DNA of 64,000 nt from Patagioenas fasciata (taxonomy: Eukaryota > Chordata > Aves > Columbiformes > Columbidae), in the NCBI RefSeq assembly GCF_037038585.1, contig NC_092521.1, forward strand, positions 111,316,605-111,380,604. Direction: 5' to 3'. The translations under genes and the position numbers were made by a program. Numbering within the stretch: position 1 is the first letter of the stretch; each line of letters starts with the position of its first letter. Under the pieces are notes generated by a model, which ran no database searches, was not told the origin of the DNA, and saw only the letters and a list, made by a program, of their open reading frames with translations. This document shows positions 1 to 8,197 of the stretch, one piece after another.

Positions 1-350
1 GGTTATTTGAGGTTGTTTCTTTTCAGTAAGCAGTTTAGGTGGGTTGGTGGGTGTCTGTGTTTTTAGGTAGGTTGGTTTAGGCAGGTTTGGTTTACATTGT
101 TTAGGTCGCTTGAAGGGTTTCTGTTAAGGTTGGTTCAGGTTGTTTGGTTTAGGTTGGTTTAGTTATTTCCTGGTAGGTTGTTTAGGGCAGTGTTATGCAC
201 GGTGCATGTTTTGAAGATGGGTTCCTTCAGGCTGGGGTGGCTTAGATTGGTTGTTGAGGGTGCTTTAGGTGGTTTGGTTAGATGTACATTGTGTTTTGTT
301 GGTTTTAGGTTGTGTCTGGATGCTTTGGATGTAACTGCAATCTCGCTGGG
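1..350. repeat. G/T-rich degenerate repeat, start of unit
   Basis: Almost free of C on this strand and built from variants of GGTTTAGGTTGGTT and TTGTTTGG. It is the continuation of the block at the end of each unit, so it is cut only by the choice of register. No clean period is kept; the word TTTAGG recurs every 10 to 20 bases. It resembles a decayed minisatellite. The long Q/N/T/P-rich frames on the other strand come from this composition and are not genes. Confidence 0.85.
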
Positions 351-408
351 ACATGTGTCCCCCCACTAATCACCAGGCTCGATTGGGCTGTTTCTGCTGT
401 CTCGGCAG

Positions 409-611
409 ATGTCCCCTTCCTCCTTCCCTGCTCCACGTGTTTCCCTGCCTTGCTCAAAGAGGATGACGTTCCCCGCTAGAGGCGAACCATTGCTAGGTCA
501 AGGGTATACGGTAGCTGCGCTGTGCTTGAGAACCTCCCTCCAAACAAGCTCAGGGTCCGTTAGGAGGAGAACCTGGGGTAGTCAAGCTTCCAAGACTGCA
601 GGCACATCCAA
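409..611 (+). other. Exon-shaped island within G/T-rich sequence
   Basis: A 203-bp stretch of ordinary composition sits between two G/T-rich blocks. Directly upstream is a pyrimidine-rich run ending CTCGGCAG (acceptor-like, AG at 407-408). It ends with CCAA followed by GTGAGA (donor-like, GT at 612-613). It opens with ATG and stays open in that frame throughout. The same island starts at 10369, 20331, 30286, 40244, 50214 and 60174. The encoded residues (MSPSSFPAPRVSLPCSK...) match nothing I know. It could be a leftover exon or chance splice motifs. Confidence 0.3.
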
Positions 612-615
612 GTGA

Positions 616-1180
616 GACACTGCCTGGGGTAGGGTGGCTGGTGGTTGGGTTTTTGTTGTTGAGGTTTTTTAGGGTGTTTTAGCTTTGTTGTTGAAGTTGA
701 GTTGATCTAGATTGGTTTTTAGCTTGGTCATTGTAGGCTGGTTTCAGTGGTTCTATTTAGCTTTGGGTTGTTTGCTTTAGGTCATTTTGGTCAGGTTATG
801 TCATTGGGTTTTGTATTTTTGAGGCTGGTTTAGATCGGTCGCTTTAGGTAGTTTTATCCTTTATTAGATTGGTTTTAAGTTGTTTGAGATTGTTTAATGG
901 TTATTTTAGGTTAAGATTGGTTGGTTTCAGTTTGTTTAGCTTGTTTGGTTCTAGGTTGCTTAAGGTTGGTTGAGAAATGCCGGTTTATGTAGTTTTAGAT
1001 TGTTTTAGGTAGGATTTTTTTAGATCATTTGGTTTAGGTAGGTTTGTTTTAGGGTGTTAAGGTTGGTTTATTTTGTTTGGTTTAGGTAATTTGTTGTAGA
1101 TTGTTTAAGATTCTGTTTAGGTTGTTGGTGGCTGATTGAAGTTTTTTAAGGCAGACTGGTTTAGCTTCTTTAAGGTTGGT
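616..1180. repeat. G/T-rich degenerate repeat, second block
   Basis: Same kind of sequence as the unit start: TTTAGGTTGGTT and TTTAG words with very little C. It leads straight into segment A1. Equivalent blocks follow every exon-shaped island in the other copies. Confidence 0.8.
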
Positions 1181-1808
1181 TTAGGTGAGCTGTTCTATGC
1201 TGGTTTGGGTAGGCTGTTCTAGCTAAGTTTAGGGCCAGCTCGTGGAGCAGCAGGCACCCAGCCCAAATGGCGCAAAGAAGCCGTGGCAAGGGGCCGTGCT
1301 CAGCGCTGCAGAGGAAGGCAAAAAACCCCCGGAGACGCTTGCTGTCCCACCTGGGGGAAAAAAAAAGCCTTCCTCCCCCCAGCTGCAGGGCACGAGAGGC
1401 CATCTTCCTGGTGCTTGAGCAGCAGGCAGGATCCGAGCCAAAAGGGCCCAGAGGAGCTCTGCAAAGTGGTCATGCTCAATGCTGCAGAGGAAGGCAAAAA
1501 ACCCCCGGGGACCAGTGCCAATCTGCCCCGGGGGAAAAAATTCCTTCCTGACCCCAGTGCTGGCGATCGGCTGTTCCCTGAGCATGTGAGCCAGACCTGG
1601 CTCCTTGTCCCACAGGCTGCTCACGCCTCCCAGGACCTGCCCAAGCCCTATCCTATCCTATCCCATCCTATCCTATCCCATCCTATCCTATCCCATCCTA
1701 TCCTATCCCATCCCATCCTATCCTCCCTTGAGCTGGAGTCATCTCCTGGACTCCCGAGAGTGCTCAAATGCCCCTGACCTGATGGACCTTGGCGGGGACT
1801 AGAATGCT
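1180..1808. repeat. Segment A1 (internal duplication, partner at 5008-5603)
   Basis: Aligns with 5008-5603 from the words TTTAGGTGAG and TTCTATGCTGG through to GGACCTTGGCGGGG, with over 90% identity by eye. Within it, 1283-1346 and 1458-1525 form a second-level duplication (GCAGAGGAAGGCAAAAAACC in both). The partner lies 3.8 kb away in the same orientation. A pentamer array sits in the same place in both members but is longer here. Confidence 0.85.
1647..1723. repeat. TATCC/CATCC pentamer array, copy 1 (77 bp)
   Basis: Tandem pentamers with CATCC interruptions among TATCC. It lies at a fixed place inside segment A1, and its length is one of the main size differences between units. Confidence 0.95.
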
Positions 1809-1913
1809 TCCTGTGCCTGGTGGGACACCAGTGGTTGTCCCAAAGCACTGCAATCCCTTGCAACCCCTTTACATCCTAGTTCTTACGGCTCCTGAGCCTG
1901 GCTCCACAGGGGA

Positions 1914-2337
1914 TGAAGATGGTGAGCTCTGCAGTGCTCCTCCCGAAGGAATTCCCTTGGTCTTGCCACTGCTATCCAGCTGAAAAGGATTTCCAGCCAT
2001 CAGATAAGCTTGGCAGGTGGCCCTGGCAGTCCGTGTGCCATTCCTTCCCAATGCAGCAAGTGACTTGTGCTGCCCAACGCAGCAAGTGGCGTGCTGCTAC
2101 GCTGTCATTTATGGTGACGCTGTCTGCTCGGGAAGAAGTCCTGAATGGTTTTGTGCTGTTTACCGTCTCTTTCCCTGGACTTGATAGCTCTTTTCCTGCT
2201 TTGGCTTTCATCCTTGATATCGTCCTTGAAGAGCTCTGCAGTGCTCCTCAAGAAGAAATTCCCTTTGTCTTGCCACTGCTACCCAGCTGAAAAGGATTTC
2301 CATCCATGAGCTGAGGTTTGAAGGTGGCCCTGGCAGC
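1914..2337. repeat. Segment F, direct duplication about 310 bp apart
   Basis: 1914-2030 and 2224-2337 share GAGCTCTGCAGTGCTCCT, TCTTGCCACTGCTA and CAGCTGAAAAGGATTTCCA in the same order. The stretch between them is unrelated to either. All seven copies have both members. No coding function is evident; the open frame 1913-2290 simply spans the duplication and is identical in every copy because the array is homogenised. Confidence 0.75.
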
Positions 2338-2941
2338 AGATTGTCTTACAGTGGAGAACCTCCAGCAGCCTCACGCAAGCTCTTCCTCCCTCAGCCCCTG
2401 CCCTGTGATGCCACCAGCTCCTCAAGTGCTTCCTCCGGGATGTGTTGGGGCTGCCCCCGGGCCAGCTCTGGCAGTGGACACGGGACCCGGCTGCTCCTTT
2501 TGATCCTGCCCAGGGCATTGTGAGCTCTGCGTTGCCGGGTGCTGGCATTGTGACGTGGGGGTGACAGAGCCCCACGTGTGCAGCCCCGCCCGCCCCCAAT
2601 CCGCCCAGCACCCTATGGAGGAAGCCTTTGGGGTGCTGGCCCCAGATCAGTCCCTGAGCTGAAGAGGCCCAGGAGGCTGTCCCTGCCCTTGGTGTGCATT
2701 CGCTGGGCAGAGCTGCTGGGTGTCCCTGAGGCCTCCTCTGCCGCTCGGCTCCCCAGAACAAACCTCCTGCTGTTTCTCTTCTCTCAGGCAGAAACCAGCC
2801 CTGCAGCCTCGAGGCCACCCTAGTATAGCCATCTCCTCTCTGCCCCACATAAAATGCCCACTGGGTCCCACAGCAAGGAAGACCAGGGACTCAATCCAGC
2901 TGGACACAAACCCTTTCCTGAGGCATAAAGAGAGTGATTTT
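2338..2941. other. Unassigned sequence between segments F and B1
   Basis: GC-rich mixed sequence. It holds an acceptor-like TTCTCTTCTCTCAG (to about 2788), a TGACGTGG motif close to a CRE half-site (near 2562), and a 189-residue minus-strand open frame (2279-2848) with no recognisable domain. The frame is unchanged in all seven copies, which says little because neighbouring noncoding sequence is equally unchanged. I see no convincing gene. Confidence 0.4.
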
Positions 2942-3253
2942 GAGAGCTGCAGAGAGCAGCAGCAGGAATAGAGGCCAAGCTTTCCCTGGTTCGTAAGAGG
3001 GAGAACCTTGAGAATCAGGCGCAGGACTGACCATGCCCAAAAGAAGAAGAAGAAGTAGAAGATGATGATGACGGGTGTGGTACCGAGGGATGTTTTCCAG
3101 AGCTACGTGACACGTAGCGACAACGAGCGGACTTTTTGCCTTCCACAGCTTGTTTTGCTGCTGTGCTTCTTGGGCAGGGATGCACGAGAAGCGCTTTGGT
3201 CCCTGCCAGGCGCTTGTGTTGCCCGCAGGGAGAGGTGCCGAGTGGCAGCTGCG
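2942..3253. repeat. Segment B1 (partner at 8811-9100)
   Basis: Shares a long run with 8811-9100: GAGCTGCAGAGAGCAGCAGC, GAGGCCAAGCTTTCCCTGG, then TTGCCTTCCACAGCTTG and GGGATGCACGAGAAGCGCT. B1 has an extra AAGAAGAAGAAG/GATGATGATG stretch at 3041-3072. In both places a G/T-rich block follows, so B and the block probably moved together. Confidence 0.85.
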
Positions 3254-3299
3254 GATGTTGCAGCCGGGCTGGAGCCCTTCCAAGCAGGGGCTGTTTTGG

Positions 3300-3590
3300 T
3301 GGAGGGAGGTTTTTGGTTTTGGTAGCTTGGTTGAGGTTGTTGAGGTGGTTGGAGGTGGTTTGTTTGAGGCAGGTTCTTCTTTGAGGGTGGTTGTGGGAGG
3401 CTGGGTTGTTGAAGGCTGGTGGGTTTAGGTAGCTTGATGTAGGTGATACTTGGTTGAAGTTGTTTTCCCTTGGTTGTTTTAGGTGGGGTATGTGAAGTTG
3501 TTTTCATTGAGGTTGTTTCCAGTATTTTGTTTGAGGTTGGTGTAGGTGGTTTGGTTGAGGTTGTTGAGATGGTTTGAGGTTGGGTGGCTT
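3300..3590. repeat. G/T-rich block D1 (partner at 9705-9917)
   Basis: 3311-3535 aligns with 9705-9917 through GAGGCAGGTTCTT, GAGGGTGGTTGTG and TTGAAGGCTGGTGGGTT. The block borders the inner end of the retroviral remnant. Confidence 0.75.
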
Positions 3591-3620
3591 AGGTTGGTTC
3601 TGTTATAAAGCTTCAGTTGC

Positions 3621-3640
3621 CATGGGGACTCGAACCCATG
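3621..3640 (-). other. tRNA T-arm-like hairpin with a B-box match
   Basis: On the minus strand the core GGTTCGAGTCC fits the RNA polymerase III B-box consensus GGTTCGANNCC exactly, flanked by CATGGG and CCCATG, which can pair. A weak A-box-like AAGTGGG lies about 35 bases upstream. No full cloverleaf with acceptor stem is apparent, so this is at most a tRNA fragment. It lies at the inner edge of the retroviral leader. Confidence 0.35.
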
Positions 3641-4375
3641 ACTGGAGAGTCTGTTTACCCTTCTCCCACTTGCATGCAGTCATTAGCGGGTCCATCCTGG
3701 CTCCAGTGACCGGGACGCAACAGAAGGCTCACTCAGGGTTACTCGATCTACCCCCAAGATCGCTAGCGGCAGACCCCCTTCTGGTGGAGTCAAGTCAGTA
3801 GCCCCCTTAGGTAGGTGCCCATTTACAGCAATATGGGGAATCTGGCCATGCGGAGGCTTCCCTCGCCAGTTGCTGGCCCCCATGTTACAGGCCCACGTTA
3901 CAGTAAAACAAAAGCATACCTTATCCGCTTAATTCAAAAAGTCGTTGTCTGCCCCCGCGGTGACCAGCCGGAGTGGAACGGAGCCCCTGTGAAATAAAAG
4001 GTGCGGGACACGTCTGGGAGGTCCGTTTCTCTCAGGCGGTCCGCACAGCCGGGCAGAGCTTGTCCCTTCGTGGTCGCCAAAATTGATATGTGGAAACAAC
4101 TTTACAGCCTATAAAGTCATAAAACTTTACAACGTGCAAGCCTATAAAGCGGGTACGTTTATCTGATATCGGGCGCAAGGGGGATCGTTCCACCATTCAT
4201 GCGCACCTTCTAACACTATGAGGTGTGTTTAAATACAGCAAGGTGTTAGGTATTCATAATGACCCCAGGAACGCCTATACTTATTCATAACCTTTCCCCG
4301 CTTCTTATTAAAATGAGTCCCAGGTCATAATTTCCAAAGCCTCCTCCTAGACAGCTCCCTGTTGCGCCTGCGCGG

Positions 4376-4388
4376 TGCCATCTGGTGG
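4376..4388 (-). promoter_or_regulatory. CTCF core motif in LTR, copy 1
   Basis: The minus-strand sequence CCACCAGATGGCA satisfies every position of the CTCF core consensus CCASYAGRKGGCR. It lies in the U3 half of the LTR, next to a CpG-containing stretch (GCGCCTGCGCGG on the plus strand). CTCF is the vertebrate zinc-finger insulator protein that anchors chromatin loops. Binding is inferred from motif only. Confidence 0.6.
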
Positions 4389-4738
4389 TCTTGAGGAGGG
4401 GTCTTTGGATGAAGGCTCCTTCAGCTTCGTCACAGTGAACTTTTTACCTTTGGCTCATTATGTTGAATTGACTGGGACCCAAGCGGCCAAGTCAATTGAA
4501 ACCAGGCTGGCGCCCCCTTTTGCTCTAAGTCTTTGTTACCTCGTCTCCTCAAGTTTACAGCTGGGTGCAGTAAAACTTCTTATCTTGGCATTCGAGGGGG
4601 TTCTGTTTTTCTTAGCATGAGTCTACATAAAGCTCTAAACTAAGCACTTATTGTGTGCCTAAGCCTTAAAGTGGTAGTTCATTAGTAGGCACCCATTATA
4701 TGTTTAGTTAACCCTTAAAATGGTAGTTCCCTCTATCA

Positions 4739-4972
4739 TGTCCCCTCCCCCCCATCCCCTGTCTCTCACCCCTTCTCCCCCCCTCTTCCCCCCACCCCCT
4801 TCCCCTCTCCCCGCTCTGTCCCCCCTCCCCGTCCTATCCCTCTCTCTTCACTTCCCCTCCCTCCTTCTCCCTCTCTCCCCCCTCCCTCCTCTTTTCCCTA
4901 AAAAAGACTTTCAAGGACACAAAACACAATGGATACAAAGTGTTCCTTTTTATTTTATTATAGGTTCTTGAA
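4739..4972. repeat. Polypyrimidine tract and tail E1 (partner at 8445-8645)
   Basis: About 165 bases that are nearly all C and T directly abut the outer end of the LTR (4739-4906). A tail follows (CAAGGACACAAAACACAATG, then GGATACAAAG and a T/A-rich run) that also follows the CTTCC array at 8541-8645. On the minus strand the T/A run supplies two overlapping AATAAA signals at 4949-4959, a possible 3' end for the minus-strand gene. The tract starts at 14709, 24671, 34621, 44584 and 54559 in the other complete copies. Confidence 0.8.
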
Positions 4973-5648
4973 GGTTGGTTAGTTGCTTGCTGTTGTTGTA
5001 GGTTGCTTTAGGTGAGTTGTTCTATGCTGGTTTGGGTGTGCTGTTCTAGCTAAGTTTAGGACCACCTCGTGGAGCAGCAGGCACCCAGCCCAAATGGCCC
5101 AAAGAAGCCATGGCAAGGGGCCGTGCTCAGCGCTGCAGAGGAAGGCAAAAAACCCCCGGAGACCCTTGCTGTCCCACCTGGGGGAAAAAAAAGCCTTCCT
5201 CCCCCCAGCTGCAGGGCACGAGAGGCCATCTTCCTGGTGCTTGAGCAGCAGGCAGGATCCGAGCCAAAAGGGCCCAGAGGAGCTCTGCAAAGTGGTCATG
5301 CTCAATGCTGCAGAGGAAGGCAAAAAACCCCCGGGGACCAGTGCCAATCTGCCCCGGGGGAAAAAATTCCTTCCTGACCCCAGTGCTGGCGATCGGCTGT
5401 TCCCTGAGCATGTGAGCCAGACCTGGCTCCTTGTCCCACAGGCTGCTCACGCCTCCCAGGACCTGCCCAAGCCCTATCTTATCCTATCCTCTCCTACCCT
5501 ACCCTAGGCTATCCTACCTTGCGCTGGAGCCATCTCCTGGACTTGGGAGAGTGCCCAAAGGCCTCCGACCTAACGGACCTTGGCGGGGGGCAAGAACGCT
5601 TCGGAAAATCCTGCTTCCAGCTGTCCTGTCAAGAATTCATGACCAAAC
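4930..5648 (-). other. Candidate minus-strand terminal exon 3
   Basis: Begins after a strong acceptor (TTTTGTTTTCTCTGCCCAG, ending 5649). Joined to exon 2b it continues the frame (FGHEFLTGQLEAGF...) to a stop at 5570-5572. The AATAAA signals at 4949-4959 would end it. The product is not recognised. Copies 1 to 6 have the same frame and splice sites. Confidence 0.3.
5008..5603. repeat. Segment A2 (partner at 1180-1808)
   Basis: Second member of duplication A. Its pentamer array is short and degenerate (TATCTTATCCTATCC...); copies 3 to 6 have one extra TATCC compared with copies 1 and 2. If the minus-strand gene uses the AATAAA signals at 4949-4959, this segment would be its 3' untranslated region. 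Confidence 0.8.
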
Positions 5649-5849
5649 CTGGGCAGAGAAAACAAAATGCCAGAGATGAAACTTACTGCACGTAACAAGA
5701 GGACACAACAGAGATGACGGAGGAAAACAGCAAGAGGGGAAGGAGAGGAGGAGCAGAGAACACAGAAGGAAACGAGACCCTTGAATCTCACCCAATCAGA
5801 GGAGTAAGAGAAGGCTTCCAAAAGACCAGGCTCTGAATACAAAGCATAC

Positions 5850-5974
5850 CTCGTAAGGTTTTGTCTCCAAACTTTTCCTCTTTTGAAGGCAAGCTGCAGA
5901 TCCCACGCTGTCCTTTGGTCTCCGACGCGGCGTCCTTCGGTCCCCGGCGGTCTCTGGCGCTCTCCAGCGGGCTT
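5850..5974 (-). other. Candidate minus-strand exon 2b
   Basis: A 125-bp exon shape: acceptor after a TG-rich run ending GTGTGCACAG, and a good donor ACGAG|GTATGC. It is open in one frame throughout (KPAGERQRPPGTEGRR...). It ends in phase 2, which fits the next exon. Its 3' part duplicates exon 2a: both contain CAGCTTGCCTTCAA-like sequence. Confidence 0.35.
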
Positions 5975-6105
5975 CTGTGCACACACACACGCACATATCT
6001 GGTTTTTATTTTCTATATCTACACATTTCTATTAACTCTAGAGTCTGTATACACGTCTACAGGGAGAAGGAGAAAAAGTCTGAATTATTTGTGCCATGTG
6101 CAAAC

Positions 6106-6200
6106 CTTTTCCCTTGAAGGCAAGCTCCAGCTCCAGCGCTGCCCTTGGGTGTCCTGGCCGTCTGTGGGGGCTCCTGAGGACTCCTCCCGGTGCTCTGGGG
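6106..6200 (-). other. Candidate minus-strand exon 2a
   Basis: Preceded by an acceptor (CTTCTGGTCGGCAG, ending 6201) that leaves a 110-bp intron after the donor at 6310. A weak donor (AAAAG|GTTTGC) would end it at 6106. If the donor is not used, the exon can run on to an AATAAA at 6005-6010 and stop there. Part of it (about 6106-6160) is a duplicate of exon 2b. Confidence 0.3.
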
Positions 6201-6377
6201 CTGCCGACCAGAAGATGGCAGCGACTCTCCTCGCCTCTTCCCCAGGCCCCAGGGCAGAGGAGATGCCCCGGCATGAGGGCCGGGGCTGCGGGCTGGGAAG
6301 CCGGGCTCACCTGCGGCTCCAGAGCGGCTGCTGCTCCGGCCCGGCCCATCCCGTCCCGTCCCATGCCCCGGAGGCGG

Positions 6378-6860
6378 CTAGTGGCGGCTGCGGGGGCGGC
6401 GCCGCTTGTGCCCAGGCGCCTGCTTGGGGGCTCTGGGAGAGCCCCCGGCCGTCCTGCGGCGCTTCGGGCACCACGGCGCTGGGGGCAGCCCGCCCACGCT
6501 GCTCTTGTGCCCCAGCAGCCCTGCCTGAGGCGGGTCCACGTCCATCGGCTCCGCCTCCTCCCGAGGCGGGTCGATGTCCATGGGCTGCTCCTCCTCCTCC
6601 CGGGGTGGGTCAACCTCCATCGGCTCCTCCTCTCGCCTGGGGGCGGTGCTGCTGCTCCCGGCAGGCTGCCGCCGTTTCTTGGGCGGCGGAGCCATGGGCC
6701 GGGGGGTCCGTGAGCCTCCTCTTCTTTCTTCTGCTCGCTGCGGCCTCTTCTCTCCGAGCGCTGGCGCGGCTGGCACGGCTCTGCTCCAACTGCCACAACA
6801 GAGGCTCGCGGCGTCCCCAGCGAACGCTGCGGTGGCCGGCATGGCGGCCCACAGGGCCAC
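6378..6860 (-). CDS. Candidate small protein with three PM(E/D)(V/I)DPP repeats, copy 1
   Basis: Minus-strand open frame of 160 codons. An in-frame ATG at 6695 gives a more protein-like 105-residue version. From that start: PPPKKRRQ (residues 3-10, NLS-like), then PMEVDPP (25-31), PMDIDPP (38-44) and PMDVDPP (50-56) joined by Arg/Glu-rich linkers, then a basic tail with PKRRR and HKRRRPRSRH. The repeats are also DNA repeats of about 36-39 bp. This suggests a small disordered nuclear protein, but I do not recognise the family. A strong-context ATG at 6882 (AAAATGG) opens another frame (ends 6610) and would compete. A good donor (GCAG|GTGAGC, GT at 6309-6310) lies 67 bases after the stop, which would favour decay of the spliced mRNA. 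Coding status is uncertain. Confidence 0.35.
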   Translation of the reverse strand: MALWAAMPATAAFAGDAASLCCGSWSRAVPAAPALGEKRPQRAEERRGGSRTPRPMAPPPKKRRQPAGSSSTAPRREEEPMEVDPPREEEEQPMDIDPPREEAEPMDVDPPQAGLLGHKSSVGGLPPAPWCPKRRRTAGGSPRAPKQAPGHKRRRPRSRH

Positions 6861-7255
6861 GAGGGCCCCGTCGCGGGGCCATTTTGCTCTGCAGTGCTGT
6901 CAATGCTTATACTTGGTTTGCCTCGCCTCGCCTCGCCTCGCCTCAGGTGGAACCAACTCATTTGCCTTTTGTCTAAAGGAAAGACCGACAGCCGCACATC
7001 TTTTGACAGTATCTTTGACCAGCACGACAAACCTGGCACTTGTATTGCACAATTATCCTGTGCTAAGGGATTCTGCTGTTTCTTTAGTGCTGTACGATGA
7101 AGAATGCAAAAGGTGTTTGAAGAGACAGTGCTCGTTCCCGCGTTTACCGGCACACGGGGCGGGGCCGAGGAGCGACGGCTCTGCCATCCGCTCGTCAGGG
7201 CTGCTGGCTCGGTCTTTGCGGGAGGCGGTAGCGATTGGTCGGCTCTGTGTCCAGC

Positions 7256-7304
7256 ATGGCGGCCAAGGCGAGCAGCAGCCCCTCTCAGCTGCTGCTGCCG
7301 CTCG
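7256..7304 (+). other. Candidate plus-strand first exon 1a
   Basis: An ATG in good context (AGCATGG) opens MAAKASSSPSQLLLPLG and reaches a donor CTCG|GTAAGC (GT at 7305) after 49 bases, leaving one base over (phase 1). The GC box and inverted CCAAT box lie 90 and 18 bases upstream. Copies 3 and 6 have a silent GCC to GCG change in codon 3. Exon 1a could be joined to the exon at 8198. Confidence 0.4.
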
Positions 7305-7519
7305 GTAAGCGGCGCCGCGACGCTTCCGCGCTCTCCCGGTGCCCGGGCGGGGCTGCGCTGGGGCCCGGCCTGTGCCCGGCGGGCGGGCGGGCGGGGAGGG
7401 AGGCCGAGGCCGCTTGCGGGCACGCGTGGGTGGCGCGGTCGGCGCCGCCGCTTGGCGGGCAGCTGGAGCGGGGGGAGCGGGTGTGCCCGCCGGGTCCGGC
7501 GGTGTCGGCCGGTGCGGGA

Positions 7520-7546
7520 AGATCCCGTCGAAGATGTTACAGGCTT
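7520..7546 (+). other. Candidate plus-strand alternative first exon 1b
   Basis: ATG at 7534 (context AAGATGT) opens MLQA and ends at a near-perfect donor CTT|GTGAGT (GT at 7547-7548), also in phase 1. No acceptor precedes it, so it would be a separate first exon at the edge of the CpG island. Confidence 0.4.
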
Positions 7547-7559
7547 GTGAGTATTATTT

Positions 7560-8190
7560 CTGCTTGTTGTTGCTGTTTAAGTTTGTGTTTCCTGAGGGAA
7601 AACTTGCTGTAAGGTCTGTAAGCAAAACGTGCTTGTTTTTTTGGAATGAATGTTTGCCAGCTGAGTAGTTTCTGCCTTGGACTGAATCCTTGGGGGTGAT
7701 CTGTTCGGGGCAGCCCTGTCATAGAGTAGCAGTTGCGTGACTGATCCTTGTCATCGGGTTCCTAACTGGTAGCCTTTATTTGGCGTGGGTTGTTGTGTTG
7801 AACTTCTCCGTAGTTCGTTTGCTTTTCCATTTCCTGAAGGTCTAGGCAAAGATTAAACAAATGAGTGGACTTAAAGAGAAGTATTTGTTATTTGGCCATG
7901 CCATGTTGCTATTTGAAACCTGTTTTGATTCTTGGTGATATTCAAGAAGTTGTCGCGACTCAGAGGGCAAATCTTGATGTGCTGAGCAGAAGAGTGCAAT
8001 GGATCTTTTTGGTTGCCAGGTAGCTTTCCTGACCCATGTGGCCAGTTGATCGAGATTCCACTGCACGCCTGAGAGAGTGAGAAAGATCCCCTCCCTCCTT
8101 AAAGAATGACCGTGATGCTAATGGGATGAAATACGCTTGTTGATCAGCCTGGATGTCAGTCAAGCTCTGTCCCATCTCTGCCCCCCTTCC
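7560..8190. other. Unique intronic sequence
   Basis: About 630 bp of balanced composition between candidate exons 1b and 2. It is not related to any other part of the unit, and contains no repeat or open frame of note. Confidence 0.5.
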
Positions 8191-8197
8191 TCGACAG

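Larger units (their letters stand above)
3590..4738 (-). mobile_element. Endogenous retrovirus remnant, copy 1: LTR plus leader, minus strand
   Basis: A fossil of the 5' end of a retrovirus, reading leftward. The LTR is 4084-4738 (655 bp) and is bounded by the short inverted repeat TGATA...TATCA. Next, after 4 bp, comes an 18-base primer-binding site at 4062-4079 that is complementary to the 3' end of a vertebrate tRNA-Arg. The rest, to about 3590, is untranslated leader and a fragment resembling the start of gag. The LTR has a TATTTAAA box (4228-4235). No pol, env or second LTR is present; the element is truncated and broken. It occupies the same place in every unit, so it is older than the amplification of the array. 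Confidence 0.75.
6120..7535. promoter_or_regulatory. CpG island / bidirectional promoter, copy 1
   Basis: About 1.4 kb, GC- and CpG-rich against a CpG-poor unit. It contains a GC box GGGGCGGGGCC (7156-7166), an inverted CCAAT box ATTGG (7234-7238), a YY1-like AAAATGGCC on the minus strand near 6890, a (GCCTC)5 run (6920-6945) and a CGGG run near 7380. Splice donors lie on both strands and point outward: minus at 6310, plus at 7305 and 7547. Starts of transcription are probably near 6900 (minus) and 7240 (plus). The AT-richer 6960-7110 between them has no feature I can name. Confidence 0.65.

Noticed and set aside
1283-1777. Long plus-strand frames across segment A and the pentamer array
   Set aside because: The PILSY/IPSYP residues are translated pentamers, and the frames change length with the array.
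2279-2848. 189-residue minus-strand frame identical in seven copies
   Set aside because: Identity reflects array homogenisation; no domain, no start context and no transcript signals support it.
3683-3883. Short frame in the retroviral leader as a host gene
   Set aside because: Its position after the primer site and its MG start fit the decayed beginning of a retroviral gag region; it is part of the fossil element.
5861-6976. 371-residue plus-strand open frame antisense to the PMxxDPP repeats
   Set aside because: Also disrupted in copy 2, antisense to better splice and repeat signals, and without any recognisable domain.
6038-7423. 461-residue minus-strand open frame through the CpG island
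   Set aside because: It runs over candidate promoter, exon and intron alike, is broken by the 5-bp insertion in copy 2, and has the composition expected of an unselected GC-rich frame.
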